This document shows positions 34,553 to 42,331 of a stretch of 44,606 nucleotides of DNA, in pieces. The notes below the pieces were generated by a model. The model worked only from the letters and a program-made list of their open reading frames with translations, made no database searches and was not told the DNA's origin. Source of the stretch: Hyphomicrobiales bacterium (GTDB taxonomy: Bacteria > Pseudomonadota > Alphaproteobacteria > Rhizobiales > Aestuariivirgaceae); assembly GCA_027024225.1 (NCBI GenBank), contig JALVSR010000037.1, forward strand, positions 1-44,606, written 5' to 3'. Each line of letters begins with the position of its first letter. Position 1 is the first letter of the stretch. A program made the position numbers and the translations under genes.

Positions 34553-35518
34553 ATGGCAGACGGCAAGGAGCAGACACGCGCGGCGCGCGCGGAGATGGGC
34601 GACGATATCGTGTTGCCCTTCACCGTGGATGCGCTGGATATACGAGGCCGCATCGCCCATCTGGGCTCGGTGGTGGACACCAGCGTTCGCCAGCATGACC
34701 TGCCCGAGCCGGTGGCGCGCCTGCTGGCGGAAATGCTGGCCCTGACCGCGCTTCTGGGCACCACGCTGAAGTTCCAGGGCAAGCTCATCGCCCAGGCACA
34801 GACGGACGGGCCGGTGCGCCTGCTGGTGGCGGACTTTGCGGCTCCGGGCAGCATGCGTGGGCTGGCACGCTTCGATGAAGACCAGGTGCGTGCGCTGATG
34901 GAAAGGGGCGAGGCCACTTCCGAAAATCTGCTGGGCAGTGGTCAGCTGGTGTTCACCCTCGACCAGGGGCCGCACATGCGGCGCTACCAGGGCGTGGCGC
35001 AATTGCAAGGCTCCCTGCAGCGCGCGGCGGAGGAATATTTCGCCACCTCGGAGCAGATTCCCACCCGTGTGCGGCTGGCCGCCGGCACGCTGACGGATGA
35101 AAAAGGTGAACACTGGCGCGCGGGCGCGATGATGATACAGCACATGCCGCCGCCGGCGGGCGATGCCGCCACTGACGAGGAACGCGAGAAAAAGCGCGAG
35201 GCGGACGCCGACAACTGGGCCACCGCCGAGGCCCTGTTCGACACGCTGGAAGACCAGGAGCTGCTGGACCCGTCCATCTCGCCGGAGCGGCTGGCCTACC
35301 GGCTGTTCCACGAATACGGCGTGCGCGCCTTCGAGCCGGTGAAAGTGGAATGGGACTGCCGCTGCTCGCGCGAGATGCTGCTGGAAGTTTTGCGTCGTTT
35401 CAGCCCGGAGGAACGGGCGCGGATGGTGGAGGAAGACGGCAAGATCCGCGCCACGTGCGAATTCTGCGCCACCACTTATGAATTCACGCCGGAAGAGCTG
35501 AACGCCGGGACCGCGTGA
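34553..35518 (+). CDS. hslO: Redox-regulated chaperone Hsp33
   Basis: 321 residues. The C-terminal zinc switch has all four cysteines: C269 and C271 (DCRC) and C302 and C305 (CEFC). The N-terminal domain begins at about residue 17 (IVLPFTVDALDIRGRIAHLG) and the linker is charged (EEREKKREADADN). On oxidative stress the cysteines form disulfides, zinc is released and the protein holds unfolded clients. It follows the M23 gene after 74 bases on the same strand. Confidence 0.96.
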   Translation: MADGKEQTRAARAEMGDDIVLPFTVDALDIRGRIAHLGSVVDTSVRQHDLPEPVARLLAEMLALTALLGTTLKFQGKLIAQAQTDGPVRLLVADFAAPGSMRGLARFDEDQVRALMERGEATSENLLGSGQLVFTLDQGPHMRRYQGVAQLQGSLQRAAEEYFATSEQIPTRVRLAAGTLTDEKGEHWRAGAMMIQHMPPPAGDAATDEEREKKREADADNWATAEALFDTLEDQELLDPSISPERLAYRLFHEYGVRAFEPVKVEWDCRCSREMLLEVLRRFSPEERARMVEEDGKIRATCEFCATTYEFTPEELNAGTA

Positions 35519-35701
35519 GGCTGGCGGCGTCACAAGGCCAATGGCGTTCGCGCGGCCTGAACAGGACGGTGCGCGGGCATTGCCGGTCTTTTCTCGAAAA
35601 AAGGCGGTTGCCAGCGGCTTTTGCCGGCAATATTCCTGATGGGGACCTGGCCGCCCAGCAGCGGCCCGAACTGGCAACCCCTGTTCCGGACATCCGCCCG
35701 C

Positions 35702-36259
35702 ATGATGAACGACCGGTTCGAGCTGCATCATGCGCCTGCCCCAGCGCGCGAAGCCGAGGCCCTGCTGGACGCGGCTTTTGGCCTGTCGCGCCGGACCAAG
35801 GCCTCCTATCGGCTGCGTGAAGGATCCTCGCCGCTTGAGGACCTGAGCTTTCATGTCCGGCATGCGGCATCGAGCCGGTTGGCGGGGGTCATCTCCTTCT
35901 GGCCGCTCAGGGTTTCCCCGGCCGGGGTTCCGGCGCTGTTGCTGGGCCCCTTGGCGGTGCATCCCGATTTTCAGCGCGCCGGACTTGGCACGGTACTGAT
36001 GAACGCCGGGCTGGGTGCCGCGCGCGAGGCCGGGCACGGGCTGGTGTTCCTGGTGGGGGACGAGCCCTATTACGGCCGGCACGGGTTTCGTCAGGTCCCG
36101 ATGGGCCAGGTGCTGATGCCCGGACCATATGATCCCGCGCGGTTGCTCTATCATGAGCTGCGGCCGGGGGCCATGGCGGGGGTGAGCGGCCTGCTGCTGC
36201 CGGAGTGGCGCTGGCGGGCCAGGCACGAGGCCGCTCCGGACAATGGGAGCGGCCGTTGA
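35702..36259 (+). CDS. GNAT family N-acetyltransferase (YhbS-like)
   Basis: 185 residues from ATG 35702 (a second ATG directly follows); the longer open frame from 35621 has no family resemblance. The acetyl-CoA loop is LAVHPDFQRAGLGTVLM (about residues 81-97), followed by FLVGDEPYYGRHGF, typical of the COG3153/YhbS group. The substrate is unknown. It lies between hslO and cobT. Confidence 0.85.
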   Translation: MMNDRFELHHAPAPAREAEALLDAAFGLSRRTKASYRLREGSSPLEDLSFHVRHAASSRLAGVISFWPLRVSPAGVPALLLGPLAVHPDFQRAGLGTVLMNAGLGAAREAGHGLVFLVGDEPYYGRHGFRQVPMGQVLMPGPYDPARLLYHELRPGAMAGVSGLLLPEWRWRARHEAAPDNGSGR

Positions 36260-36266
36260 CTCCGCT

Positions 36267-36298
36267 GTTCGCTTCGCTCACCTGTCGAGGTGAGGAAC
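36267..36298. repeat. Hairpin between GNAT gene and cobT
   Basis: CTCACCT (36277-36283) and AGGTGAG (36288-36294) form a perfect 7-bp stem with loop GTCG, extended by GTTC (36267-36270) and GAAC (36295-36298) across a six-base bulge. No T-tract follows. It could be a small interspersed palindrome; no second copy was found here. Confidence 0.45.
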
Positions 36299-36351
36299 GA
36301 CGGTGGGATTGAACGGACAAGAGGCCGACACGAGGCGCGAGCGACGCAGCG

Positions 36352-38214
36352 ATGAGCGACCGCGAAAAACAACTGGAACAACTGGAGCGCGCGATTGCCG
36401 TGTGCCTGAAGACGGTGGCGCAGCGGCCCGACCTGCAGGTGCAGTTCACTCCACGCCGGCCCATGCTCTCGCCCGAGCGCGCCCGCCTGCCACAACTGCC
36501 GCATGAGCCCGATGTGGAAGACGTGGCGCTGGCGCGTGGCACGGCGGACAGATTCGCGCTGAGGCTCGCCTATCACGACGAAGAGGTGCACGCCCAACAC
36601 ATGCCCCGCACCATGCAGGGCATGGCCCTGTTCGAGGCGCTGGAAGAGGCGCGCATCGAGGCGCTGGGGGCGCGCGCCATGCCCGGCATGGCCGCCAACA
36701 TGCAGGTCGAGCTGGAACAGAGGCTGGAAAGGCAACTGGCCATGAACAAGGGGCCGCTGGCCTCCGATACGGACGAGCTGGCCACCGCCCTGCATTTGCT
36801 TGCGCGCGAAAAGCTGGCCGGGCTGCCCACCCCGGCGGTGGCGCAGACATTGGTGGAGCGCTGGCGCGATCACATCGAGGCTCGCGTTGGCGCGCCGCTG
36901 GAGCACTTGTGCGAGCTGCTCCATGACCAGGCCGCCTTCGCCGACGTGGTGAAGGACATCATCCATGCGCTCGACCCTGGCTCCCGCATGCAGGAGGAGC
37001 CGGACGAGATGGGCCAGCGCCCGGATGAGGACAGCGAGGAGGCGGGCGATGTCGGCACCGGCGAGGAGCACGACATGGAAAACCCGCACGCGGAGGACAT
37101 CAGCGCTTCCGGCGATGAGGCGCAAATGTCAGACGACCGCGGCGACGTGCAGGTGGAAGTGACCGAGCAGGGCATGGGCGCGCCGGAGGACACCCGCGCC
37201 GATGACGCCCACACCCCGCCGCTGCCCATGTCCAACCACGCGACGGCCGAGCCGCAGGCCTATCGCATCTTCACCACCGAGTTCGACGAGATCGTAACGC
37301 CCGAGGAGCTGGCCACGCCGGAAGAATTGGGCCGCCTGCGCATGCAGCTGGACAAGCATCTCTCCTCCCTGCAGGGCGTCATCGGGCGGCTGGCCAACCG
37401 GCTGCAACGCCTGCTCCAGGCGCGTCAGCAACGGGCGTGGGAGTTCGATCTGGAAGAAGGCATCCTGGATGCGGCGCGGCTTTCCCGCGTCGTCATCGAC
37501 CCCCTGCAGCCGCTCTCCTTCAAGCAGGAAAAGGACGCCGACTTCCGCGATACGGTGGTCACGCTTCTCATCGACAACTCCGGCTCCATGCGCGGACGGC
37601 CCATCACCATCGCCGCGCTGTGCGCGGACATCCTCACCCGCACGCTGGAGCGTTGTGGCGTGATGGTGGAGGTGCTGGGCTTCACCACGAAGGAGTGGAA
37701 AGGCGGCAAGTCGCGCAAGAAATGGATGGCGGAAAACCGTCCGCCCAATCCCGGCCGGCTGAACGACCTGCGTCATATCATCTACAAGCCCGCCGACATG
37801 CCCTACCGCCGCTCCCGGCGCAACATGGGGCTGATGTTGCGCGAGGGGCTGCTGAAGGAAAACATCGATGGCGAGGCGCTCCTCTGGGCGCATCAGCGGC
37901 TGCTGGCAAGGCCCGAGCAGCGCAAGATCCTGATGGTCATTTCCGATGGCGCGCCGGTGGACGATTCCACCCTCACGGTGAATGACAACGCCTATCTGGA
38001 ACGCCACCTGAAACAGGTCATCGCCGACATCGAGGCGCGCTCGCCGGTGGAGCTGCTGGCCATCGGCATTGGCCATGATGTCACGCGCTATTACCGCCGC
38101 GCCATGACCATTCACGACGTGGAAGGGTTGGGCGAGGCCATGACGAAACAGCTCATTCACCTGTTCGCCGAGGAATCGCCGAAAGATGCACGTCAGCGGC
38201 GCAAGATCGCCTGA
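36352..38214 (+). CDS. cobT: Cobaltochelatase subunit CobT
   Basis: 620 residues, full length. An N-terminal CobT domain (about 1-230), an acidic linker ([17 protein letters not shown] and neighbours, about 225-300) and a C-terminal von Willebrand A domain (about 400-600) with the metal-ion site D408-N-S-G-S-M413. CobT forms, with CobS, the ring that helps CobN insert cobalt into hydrogenobyrinate diamide in aerobic cobalamin synthesis. cobS and cobN are not in this window; the gene before cobT is an acetyltransferase. The start has only a weak ribosome-binding site. Confidence 0.96.
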   Translation: MSDREKQLEQLERAIAVCLKTVAQRPDLQVQFTPRRPMLSPERARLPQLPHEPDVEDVALARGTADRFALRLAYHDEEVHAQHMPRTMQGMALFEALEEARIEALGARAMPGMAANMQVELEQRLERQLAMNKGPLASDTDELATALHLLAREKLAGLPTPAVAQTLVERWRDHIEARVGAPLEHLCELLHDQAAFADVVKDIIHALDPGSRMQEEPDEMGQRPDEDSEEAGDVGTGEEHDMENPHAEDISASGDEAQMSDDRGDVQVEVTEQGMGAPEDTRADDAHTPPLPMSNHATAEPQAYRIFTTEFDEIVTPEELATPEELGRLRMQLDKHLSSLQGVIGRLANRLQRLLQARQQRAWEFDLEEGILDAARLSRVVIDPLQPLSFKQEKDADFRDTVVTLLIDNSGSMRGRPITIAALCADILTRTLERCGVMVEVLGFTTKEWKGGKSRKKWMAENRPPNPGRLNDLRHIIYKPADMPYRRSRRNMGLMLREGLLKENIDGEALLWAHQRLLARPEQRKILMVISDGAPVDDSTLTVNDNAYLERHLKQVIADIEARSPVELLAIGIGHDVTRYYRRAMTIHDVEGLGEAMTKQLIHLFAEESPKDARQRRKIA

Positions 38215-38351
38215 GATATGCGCCCGGTGCCCCACTTCGTGCGCCCTTGCGGTTTTTCAGCACCACTTTCCGTTGACGTTTCCAGTGTTTCCGCGGTTAC
38301 ATTTTCGCGCCTTCATACCGTCAACTTGTCCGGATGACGCGAGATTTTCCC

Positions 38352-39041
38352 ATGTCCGAGCACTCCACCGCAGCCTCCGCTCCTTCCGACCGCAGCCGCA
38401 TACGCCGCGCACCGCACAAGGCGCGCTATGACCGCGAGACGATCCACGCCATCCTGGACGCCCAGCCGCTGGCGCACTTGGGCGTGGTGCTCAAGGACGG
38501 CTCGCCACTGGTCATCCCCACCCTGCAATGGCGCGAGGGGGATCATGTCTATATCCACGGCTCCGCCGCCTCGCGCGCATTGAAGGCGGCGCTGGCCCGC
38601 CCGGCCTGCCTGACGGTGTCGCTGTTCGACGGCTGGAAGCTGGCGCGCTCGGCCTTTCATCACGCGGCGAATTACCGCTCGGTGGTCATACATGGCCAAA
38701 TGGAAAAGGTGGCCGAGGAGGAAAAGCGGCAAAAGCTCGACAACATGATCGAGACGTATTTCCCCGGTCGCAGCGCCGTCTTGCGGCCGATGAAGGACAA
38801 GGAGCTGAAGGCCACCATGGTGCTGCGCATGGCGCTCGATGAGGCGGTGGCCAAGGTGGACGACCTGCCCGTGCAGGATGACGAGGAAGACCTCGACCTG
38901 CCCATCTGGGCCGGCGTGGTGCCGCTTCTCACCGTCGCCGGTCAGCCGCGGCCGGACGCGGACATGCCGCCCGATGTGCCCATGCCGGAGCACGTGATAC
39001 CCGTGTATCTGCGGAAGCGAAAGTGCGAAGACGGCGAATAG
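38352..39041 (+). CDS. Pyridoxamine 5'-phosphate oxidase-fold, flavin-binding family protein
   Basis: 229 residues from ATG 38352 (MSEHSTAASA); an ATG at 38334 would add six residues. Motifs HAILDAQPLAHLGVVL, VIPTLQWREGDHVYIHGS, FHHAANYRSVVIHG and the late LPIWAGVVPL match the Pyridox_ox_2 (NimA-like, split-barrel) family. Such proteins bind FMN or related cofactors; the substrate is unknown. It stands alone after cobT. Confidence 0.85.
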   Translation: MSEHSTAASAPSDRSRIRRAPHKARYDRETIHAILDAQPLAHLGVVLKDGSPLVIPTLQWREGDHVYIHGSAASRALKAALARPACLTVSLFDGWKLARSAFHHAANYRSVVIHGQMEKVAEEEKRQKLDNMIETYFPGRSAVLRPMKDKELKATMVLRMALDEAVAKVDDLPVQDDEEDLDLPIWAGVVPLLTVAGQPRPDADMPPDVPMPEHVIPVYLRKRKCEDGE

Positions 39042-39657
39042 TGGCGAATGGAAAAACGATGATATTGCCGGCCATGCGCTCGCGGGCAACCAACCATCCG
39101 CTCGGACCTTGTTCGTGACCTGTCATCTTGCGGGCGCGGGTGGCGATGCGGGAACGGGCCGGAAGCGGCCCTGGCAGAGCCGAAAGGATCGCGATGTTGC
39201 GGCAGGGGGGCGGTTGAAATTTGGGGTCTATCACCGCCTGGGCCGCCACCGAACCGGGCCCGGTTCATTCCTGTCGCAGTTGGCGTTTCAGGGAGAATCG
39301 CGCAGCCCCGGCCCGGCGGACTTGCTGGAGAATCACCTCCTTCCCTTGTGCAAAATGCATGAAGAGCCACCCGCCGCCCCGCGCCCTTACCCACTTCTTG
39401 TCTTTCATGATGGGGATTGGGTGGGCGCGCGAAGCGGTTTGCACCGGTCAGCCCTTACGCACCGGTATCAAAGCATTTCCCTGCTTGCATTTCCCGGATC
39501 GCGACAAATTGCTTTCAGGGGCCGTCCGTTGAGAATCCGGAACGGCCAAATTCGCGAAACCGAGGCATGAGAGCACATGAGGCCGCAAGGCCTGAAGTCG
39601 AAGACCGTTTTTCCTTGTCAGCCCGTGTGGAATCGACCGGAAGAGGGGCCGCGTCCG
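39042..39657. other. 616-bp gap with palindromic DNA, no supported gene
   Basis: No open frame here resembles a protein family. Features seen: a perfect 16-bp palindrome GAACCGGGCCCGGTTC (39251-39266), palindromic repeat B copy 2 (39355-39469), and an inverted repeat GGCCGT-CCG / CCGG-AACGGCC at about 39520-39547 with one bulge. The flanking genes are convergent, so this region lies between two 3' ends. Confidence 0.6.
39355..39469. repeat. Palindromic repeat family B, copy 2
   Basis: It shares ATGCAT and a following 25-nt block with copy 1 (19416-19543), with five differences that are all transitions, and GGTTTGCACCGGTCAGCC (39437-39454), with two differences. The inner stem (about 39373-39392 with 39419-39438) pairs imperfectly, and the outer stem is weaker than in copy 1. 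The middle of the element looks more like the reverse complement of copy 1 than like copy 1 itself. Confidence 0.65.
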
Positions 39658-40545
39658 TCAGGCCTGCCCAGCCTCCGGAAGCTCGTCCGCCTTGCTTTCC
39701 GTGCCGGCCGTGTCGGTTGAATCGGCAACGGGCTTGAGGGGTTCTTCTGCCGAGGTCGAGTCGCGCGTGGGCTCGGCCTGGGCCTGGGCGGACCCGTCTT
39801 CCGTCCGGGCGGAACCGTTGCCCTTGCGGCGGGTGGTCGTGCGGCGACGGGTGGTTTTTCCACCACCGTCGGCGGCCCTTCCGGCCTTGCCGTTGCCACC
39901 GGTTGCCGCGCTGGTGTCCGCCTTCGTGCTTGCTTCGGCCGCGGAGGGAGCATCGGAAGCGGTCTGCTCCTGCGCATCGCCGGCTTCCTGCAGGACGGGC
40001 GTGGTCAGAAATTGCGGCGGCTGATCACCCCAGTCGCCGCCATTGCCCTTCGTCCGAGCTTCCGGCTCTTTGGCCGTGCCGGCATCGTTGGTGCCGGTTT
40101 CCGCGGATGCGTCCGCGCTCTCCACCACCATGGCGTCATCCGTCATGGCGCCATCCGTTTCCGCGGCGCTCGCATCGGAAATTTCCACGGTTAGCGACGT
40201 CTCCGCGGCTTCCACGGTCTGTGACTGGGCATCGCCATTGCCCTTGCGGCGCTCCAGGGTTTCCTGTCGGCGCTGCTGCTGTTGTTGGCGCCGCTGCTGC
40301 TGTTGCTCCAGCGCGGCGGCGATGATGCGCAGATAATGCTCCGCATGCTGAAAGTAGTTTTCCGCCTTGATGGCATCGCCGGAAGAAAGCGCGTCGCGCC
40401 CCAGCTGCAGGTATTTTTCGGCAATTTGTTGTGGCGTGCCACGAACCTTCACATCCGGTCCGTTGCTTTCATAGACCTTGTTGGCCGGATTGGGTTGGCG
40501 CCGGGCGCGCGCGCGCGCGCGATTTCTATGCTGTGGCTGTCTCAT
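39658..40545 (-). CDS. DUF4167 domain protein
   Basis: 295 residues. The conserved domain is at residues 1-85: an Arg/Ala-rich start, NPANKVYESNGPDVKVRG and TPQQIAEKYLQLGRDALSSG with AENYFQHAEHYLRI. A Gln/Arg-rich stretch follows (about 90-105), then a long low-complexity acidic and Ala/Thr/Ser-rich tail with a basic patch (TTRRRTTTRRKGNG). The N-terminal RARARARR is coded by a 17-nt alternating GC run (about 40505-40521). The family is common in alphaproteobacteria, and the basic start suggests RNA or ribosome contact, which is only an inference. Confidence 0.9.
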   Translation of the reverse strand: MRQPQHRNRARARARRQPNPANKVYESNGPDVKVRGTPQQIAEKYLQLGRDALSSGDAIKAENYFQHAEHYLRIIAAALEQQQQRRQQQQQRRQETLERRKGNGDAQSQTVEAAETSLTVEISDASAAETDGAMTDDAMVVESADASAETGTNDAGTAKEPEARTKGNGGDWGDQPPQFLTTPVLQEAGDAQEQTASDAPSAAEASTKADTSAATGGNGKAGRAADGGGKTTRRRTTTRRKGNGSARTEDGSAQAQAEPTRDSTSAEEPLKPVADSTDTAGTESKADELPEAGQA

Positions 40546-41068
40546 GTTTCTCGCTGATTTGTTGAGTCTCGGTGCGATCCTGCCTGCCTTGCCATGTCAC
40601 CTGCATGGCGGTCTTGTGGCCTACCGGTTTAGCGGACTGTCTGGCGCACTCCGTTGAATTCCGTCAAATGGCGACATTTCACCAATTCGGACCAAGGGGA
40701 AAAGCTCGCGTCAACCACACTGCGCCAGCTCTGGCACGATCTTCTCCTTGCCTGGAAGCCCTGAAATTGCTCTCGATGCGGACACAACGCCCGACGCCGG
40801 ACCATCGGGCCACATCCGCTCAAAATCCGGTCTTTTCGTTCGCACGCAGTTGATTCTTTAACGCTTCCGGGAGGCTTTTCCAAGCATGTTTTCCAAAAAT
40901 GGCCATTAAAAATCCGCACACAAGCCAGCCATGGTAAACATGGCGTGAAGAAGGCGCGCCATTGCCTTTGTCAGACACGGCCATTATATAAGATGCATTC
41001 CCGCAAGATCGAATGGATCGAACAATTGCGGTAGTTCCGGCTTTCCGGAATGCCGAAGGAGAGAACGC
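40546..41068. other. 523-bp divergent gap with a candidate trcR promoter
   Basis: No gene is supported. The gap separates DUF4167 (minus) from trcR (plus). The 3' third is AT-richer. A candidate promoter for trcR is TTGCCT (40962-40967), 17-nt spacer, TATATAAG (from 40985). GANTC sites occur at about 40564 and 40853, which in CcrM-bearing alphaproteobacteria can mark methylation-controlled promoters, but such sites are expected by chance at this density. Confidence 0.4.
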
Positions 41069-41803
41069 ATGTCTGAAAAACCACTCATGCCGCGTGCCAC
41101 CGCCGTGTGGCTGGTGGACAACACGGCACTGACCTTCAAGCAGATCGCCGAATTCACTGGCCTGCACGAACTGGAGGTGCAGGGTATCGCCGATGGCGAG
41201 GTGGCCCAGGGCATTCGGGGCGTGGATCCCATTGCCACCGGCCAGCTCACGCGCGAGGAAATCGAGCGCGGCGAGAAAGACCCCAACTATCGGCTGAAGC
41301 TGGCCAAGCCGCCGGTGGAGCTGCCGAAGACCCGGCGCAGGGGGCCGAAGTACACGCCTTTATCCAAGCGCCAGGACAAGCCCAACGCCATCGCCTGGCT
41401 GCTGAAGCACCATCCCGAGTTGTCCGATGCGCAGATCATCCGGCTGATCGGCACCACGCGCAACACCATCGAGCAGATCCGCAACCGCACGCACTGGAAT
41501 ATCGCCAACATCACGCCCAAGGATCCGGTGGTGTTGGGCCTGTGCAAGCAGGTGGAGCTGGACGAGGCTGTGCGCAAGGCGGCCGAGCGGGTGGCGAAGG
41601 AACGCGAAAAGGCCGGTATCGCCCATCCCGAGGAGGAAACGCTCAAGTCGCCGGAAGAAACCCTGGCCGAGCTGGACGAAAAGAGCCTGGACGATGTTTT
41701 CGGCGCCCCGTCGGCGCAGGCCGAGGCGAAGGAAGAAGAGGAAGGCGTGCCCGATGCCGAATCCGTCTTTGCCGGCCTGAAGAAGACCGATCCGGAGCAA
41801 TGA
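41069..41803 (+). CDS. trcR: DUF1013 cell-cycle transcriptional regulator (TrcR type)
   Basis: 244 residues with AAGGAGAG six bases upstream. Conserved blocks: MPRATAVWLVDNTALTFKQIAEFTGLHELEVQ (a helix-turn-helix-like region near the start), YTPLSKRQDKPNAIAWLLKHHPEL and a second helix-turn-helix-like DAQIIRLIGTTRNTIEQI, then an acidic Ala/Glu-rich tail. The name TrcR (cell-cycle regulator linked to RNA polymerase) is from memory of Caulobacter work. The family is restricted to alphaproteobacteria, so it marks the lineage. Confidence 0.88.
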   Translation: MSEKPLMPRATAVWLVDNTALTFKQIAEFTGLHELEVQGIADGEVAQGIRGVDPIATGQLTREEIERGEKDPNYRLKLAKPPVELPKTRRRGPKYTPLSKRQDKPNAIAWLLKHHPELSDAQIIRLIGTTRNTIEQIRNRTHWNIANITPKDPVVLGLCKQVELDEAVRKAAERVAKEREKAGIAHPEEETLKSPEETLAELDEKSLDDVFGAPSAQAEAKEEEEGVPDAESVFAGLKKTDPEQ

Positions 41804-41996
41804 ATTCTGCCCCGCTACCTTGACAAGGCGGGCGTGTGGGCCTTAAAAGCCCTCCATCCAATGGAATGCGACGGGGACGGCGGGCGAACGCCGTCCCTTG
41901 TCTGTTGCGCCGGGGGAGTGGCCTTCGCCATGGCCGCGCCGGCGGAATGGGCAGGCCGGAACAGCAACGTCCACAGTTTTTCAAGGAGCACGTGCC

Positions 41997-42122
41997 ATGA
42001 AAGTGCGCAACTCGCTTCGTTCGCTGGCTCGCCGCGATCGTGACAACCGCGTCGTCCGTCGCCGCGGCCGCCTGTATGTCATCAACAAGGTCAAGAAGCG
42101 CTTCAAGGCGCGCCAGGGCTGA
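41997..42122 (+). CDS. rpmJ: 50S ribosomal protein L36, zinc-free type
   Basis: 41 residues from ATG 41997 with AAGGAG eight bases upstream. The sequence [14 protein letters not shown] to FKARQG is the alphaproteobacterial L36 form (YkgO type), with no cysteine ligands. It is very basic. A longer open frame upstream is not coding. A terminator follows at 42199. Confidence 0.95.
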   Translation: MKVRNSLRSLARRDRDNRVVRRRGRLYVINKVKKRFKARQG

Positions 42123-42198
42123 GCCTTGCGCCCGTGCGGGCATGATCTCATGCATCATCATGTCCGTGCGCAGGGCGTAACGAGAGCAAGAATTTCTC

Positions 42199-42233
42199 CC
42201 CCGGAATGGCCTCGCCATTTCGGGGATTTGTGT
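42199..42233 (+). terminator. Probable terminator after rpmJ
   Basis: CCCCGGAATGGC (42199-42210) and GCCATTTCGGGG (42214-42225) form a 12-bp stem with one G-T pair and a three-base loop, followed by ATTTGTGT. It lies 76 bases past the rpmJ stop. A smaller hairpin GCCCG-TG-CGGGC precedes it. Confidence 0.65.
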
Positions 42234-42331
42234 ATGAGCCCGGGCCATGCTTAAGATGTGATGGTGTGACTTGGAGGTTGCGCGGGAGACATGATGGCAG
42301 GGACCGCCCCGAGCGGGATGGCGGGTACGGG

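Noticed and set aside
38929-39249. Minus-strand 106-codon frame overlapping the end of the flavin-fold gene
   Set aside because: It runs antisense to the coding end of a supported gene, has no recognisable domain and no ribosome-binding site; the rest lies in palindromic DNA.
39109-39570. Plus-strand 153-codon frame in the 39 kb gap
   Set aside because: It reads through the perfect palindrome and repeat B, has no family resemblance, and its codon composition looks random.
14208-42122. Zinc-free forms of both L31 and L36 as a sign of zinc-sparing adaptation
   Set aside because: These forms are standard in alphaproteobacteria, so they mark the lineage and not a special adaptation.
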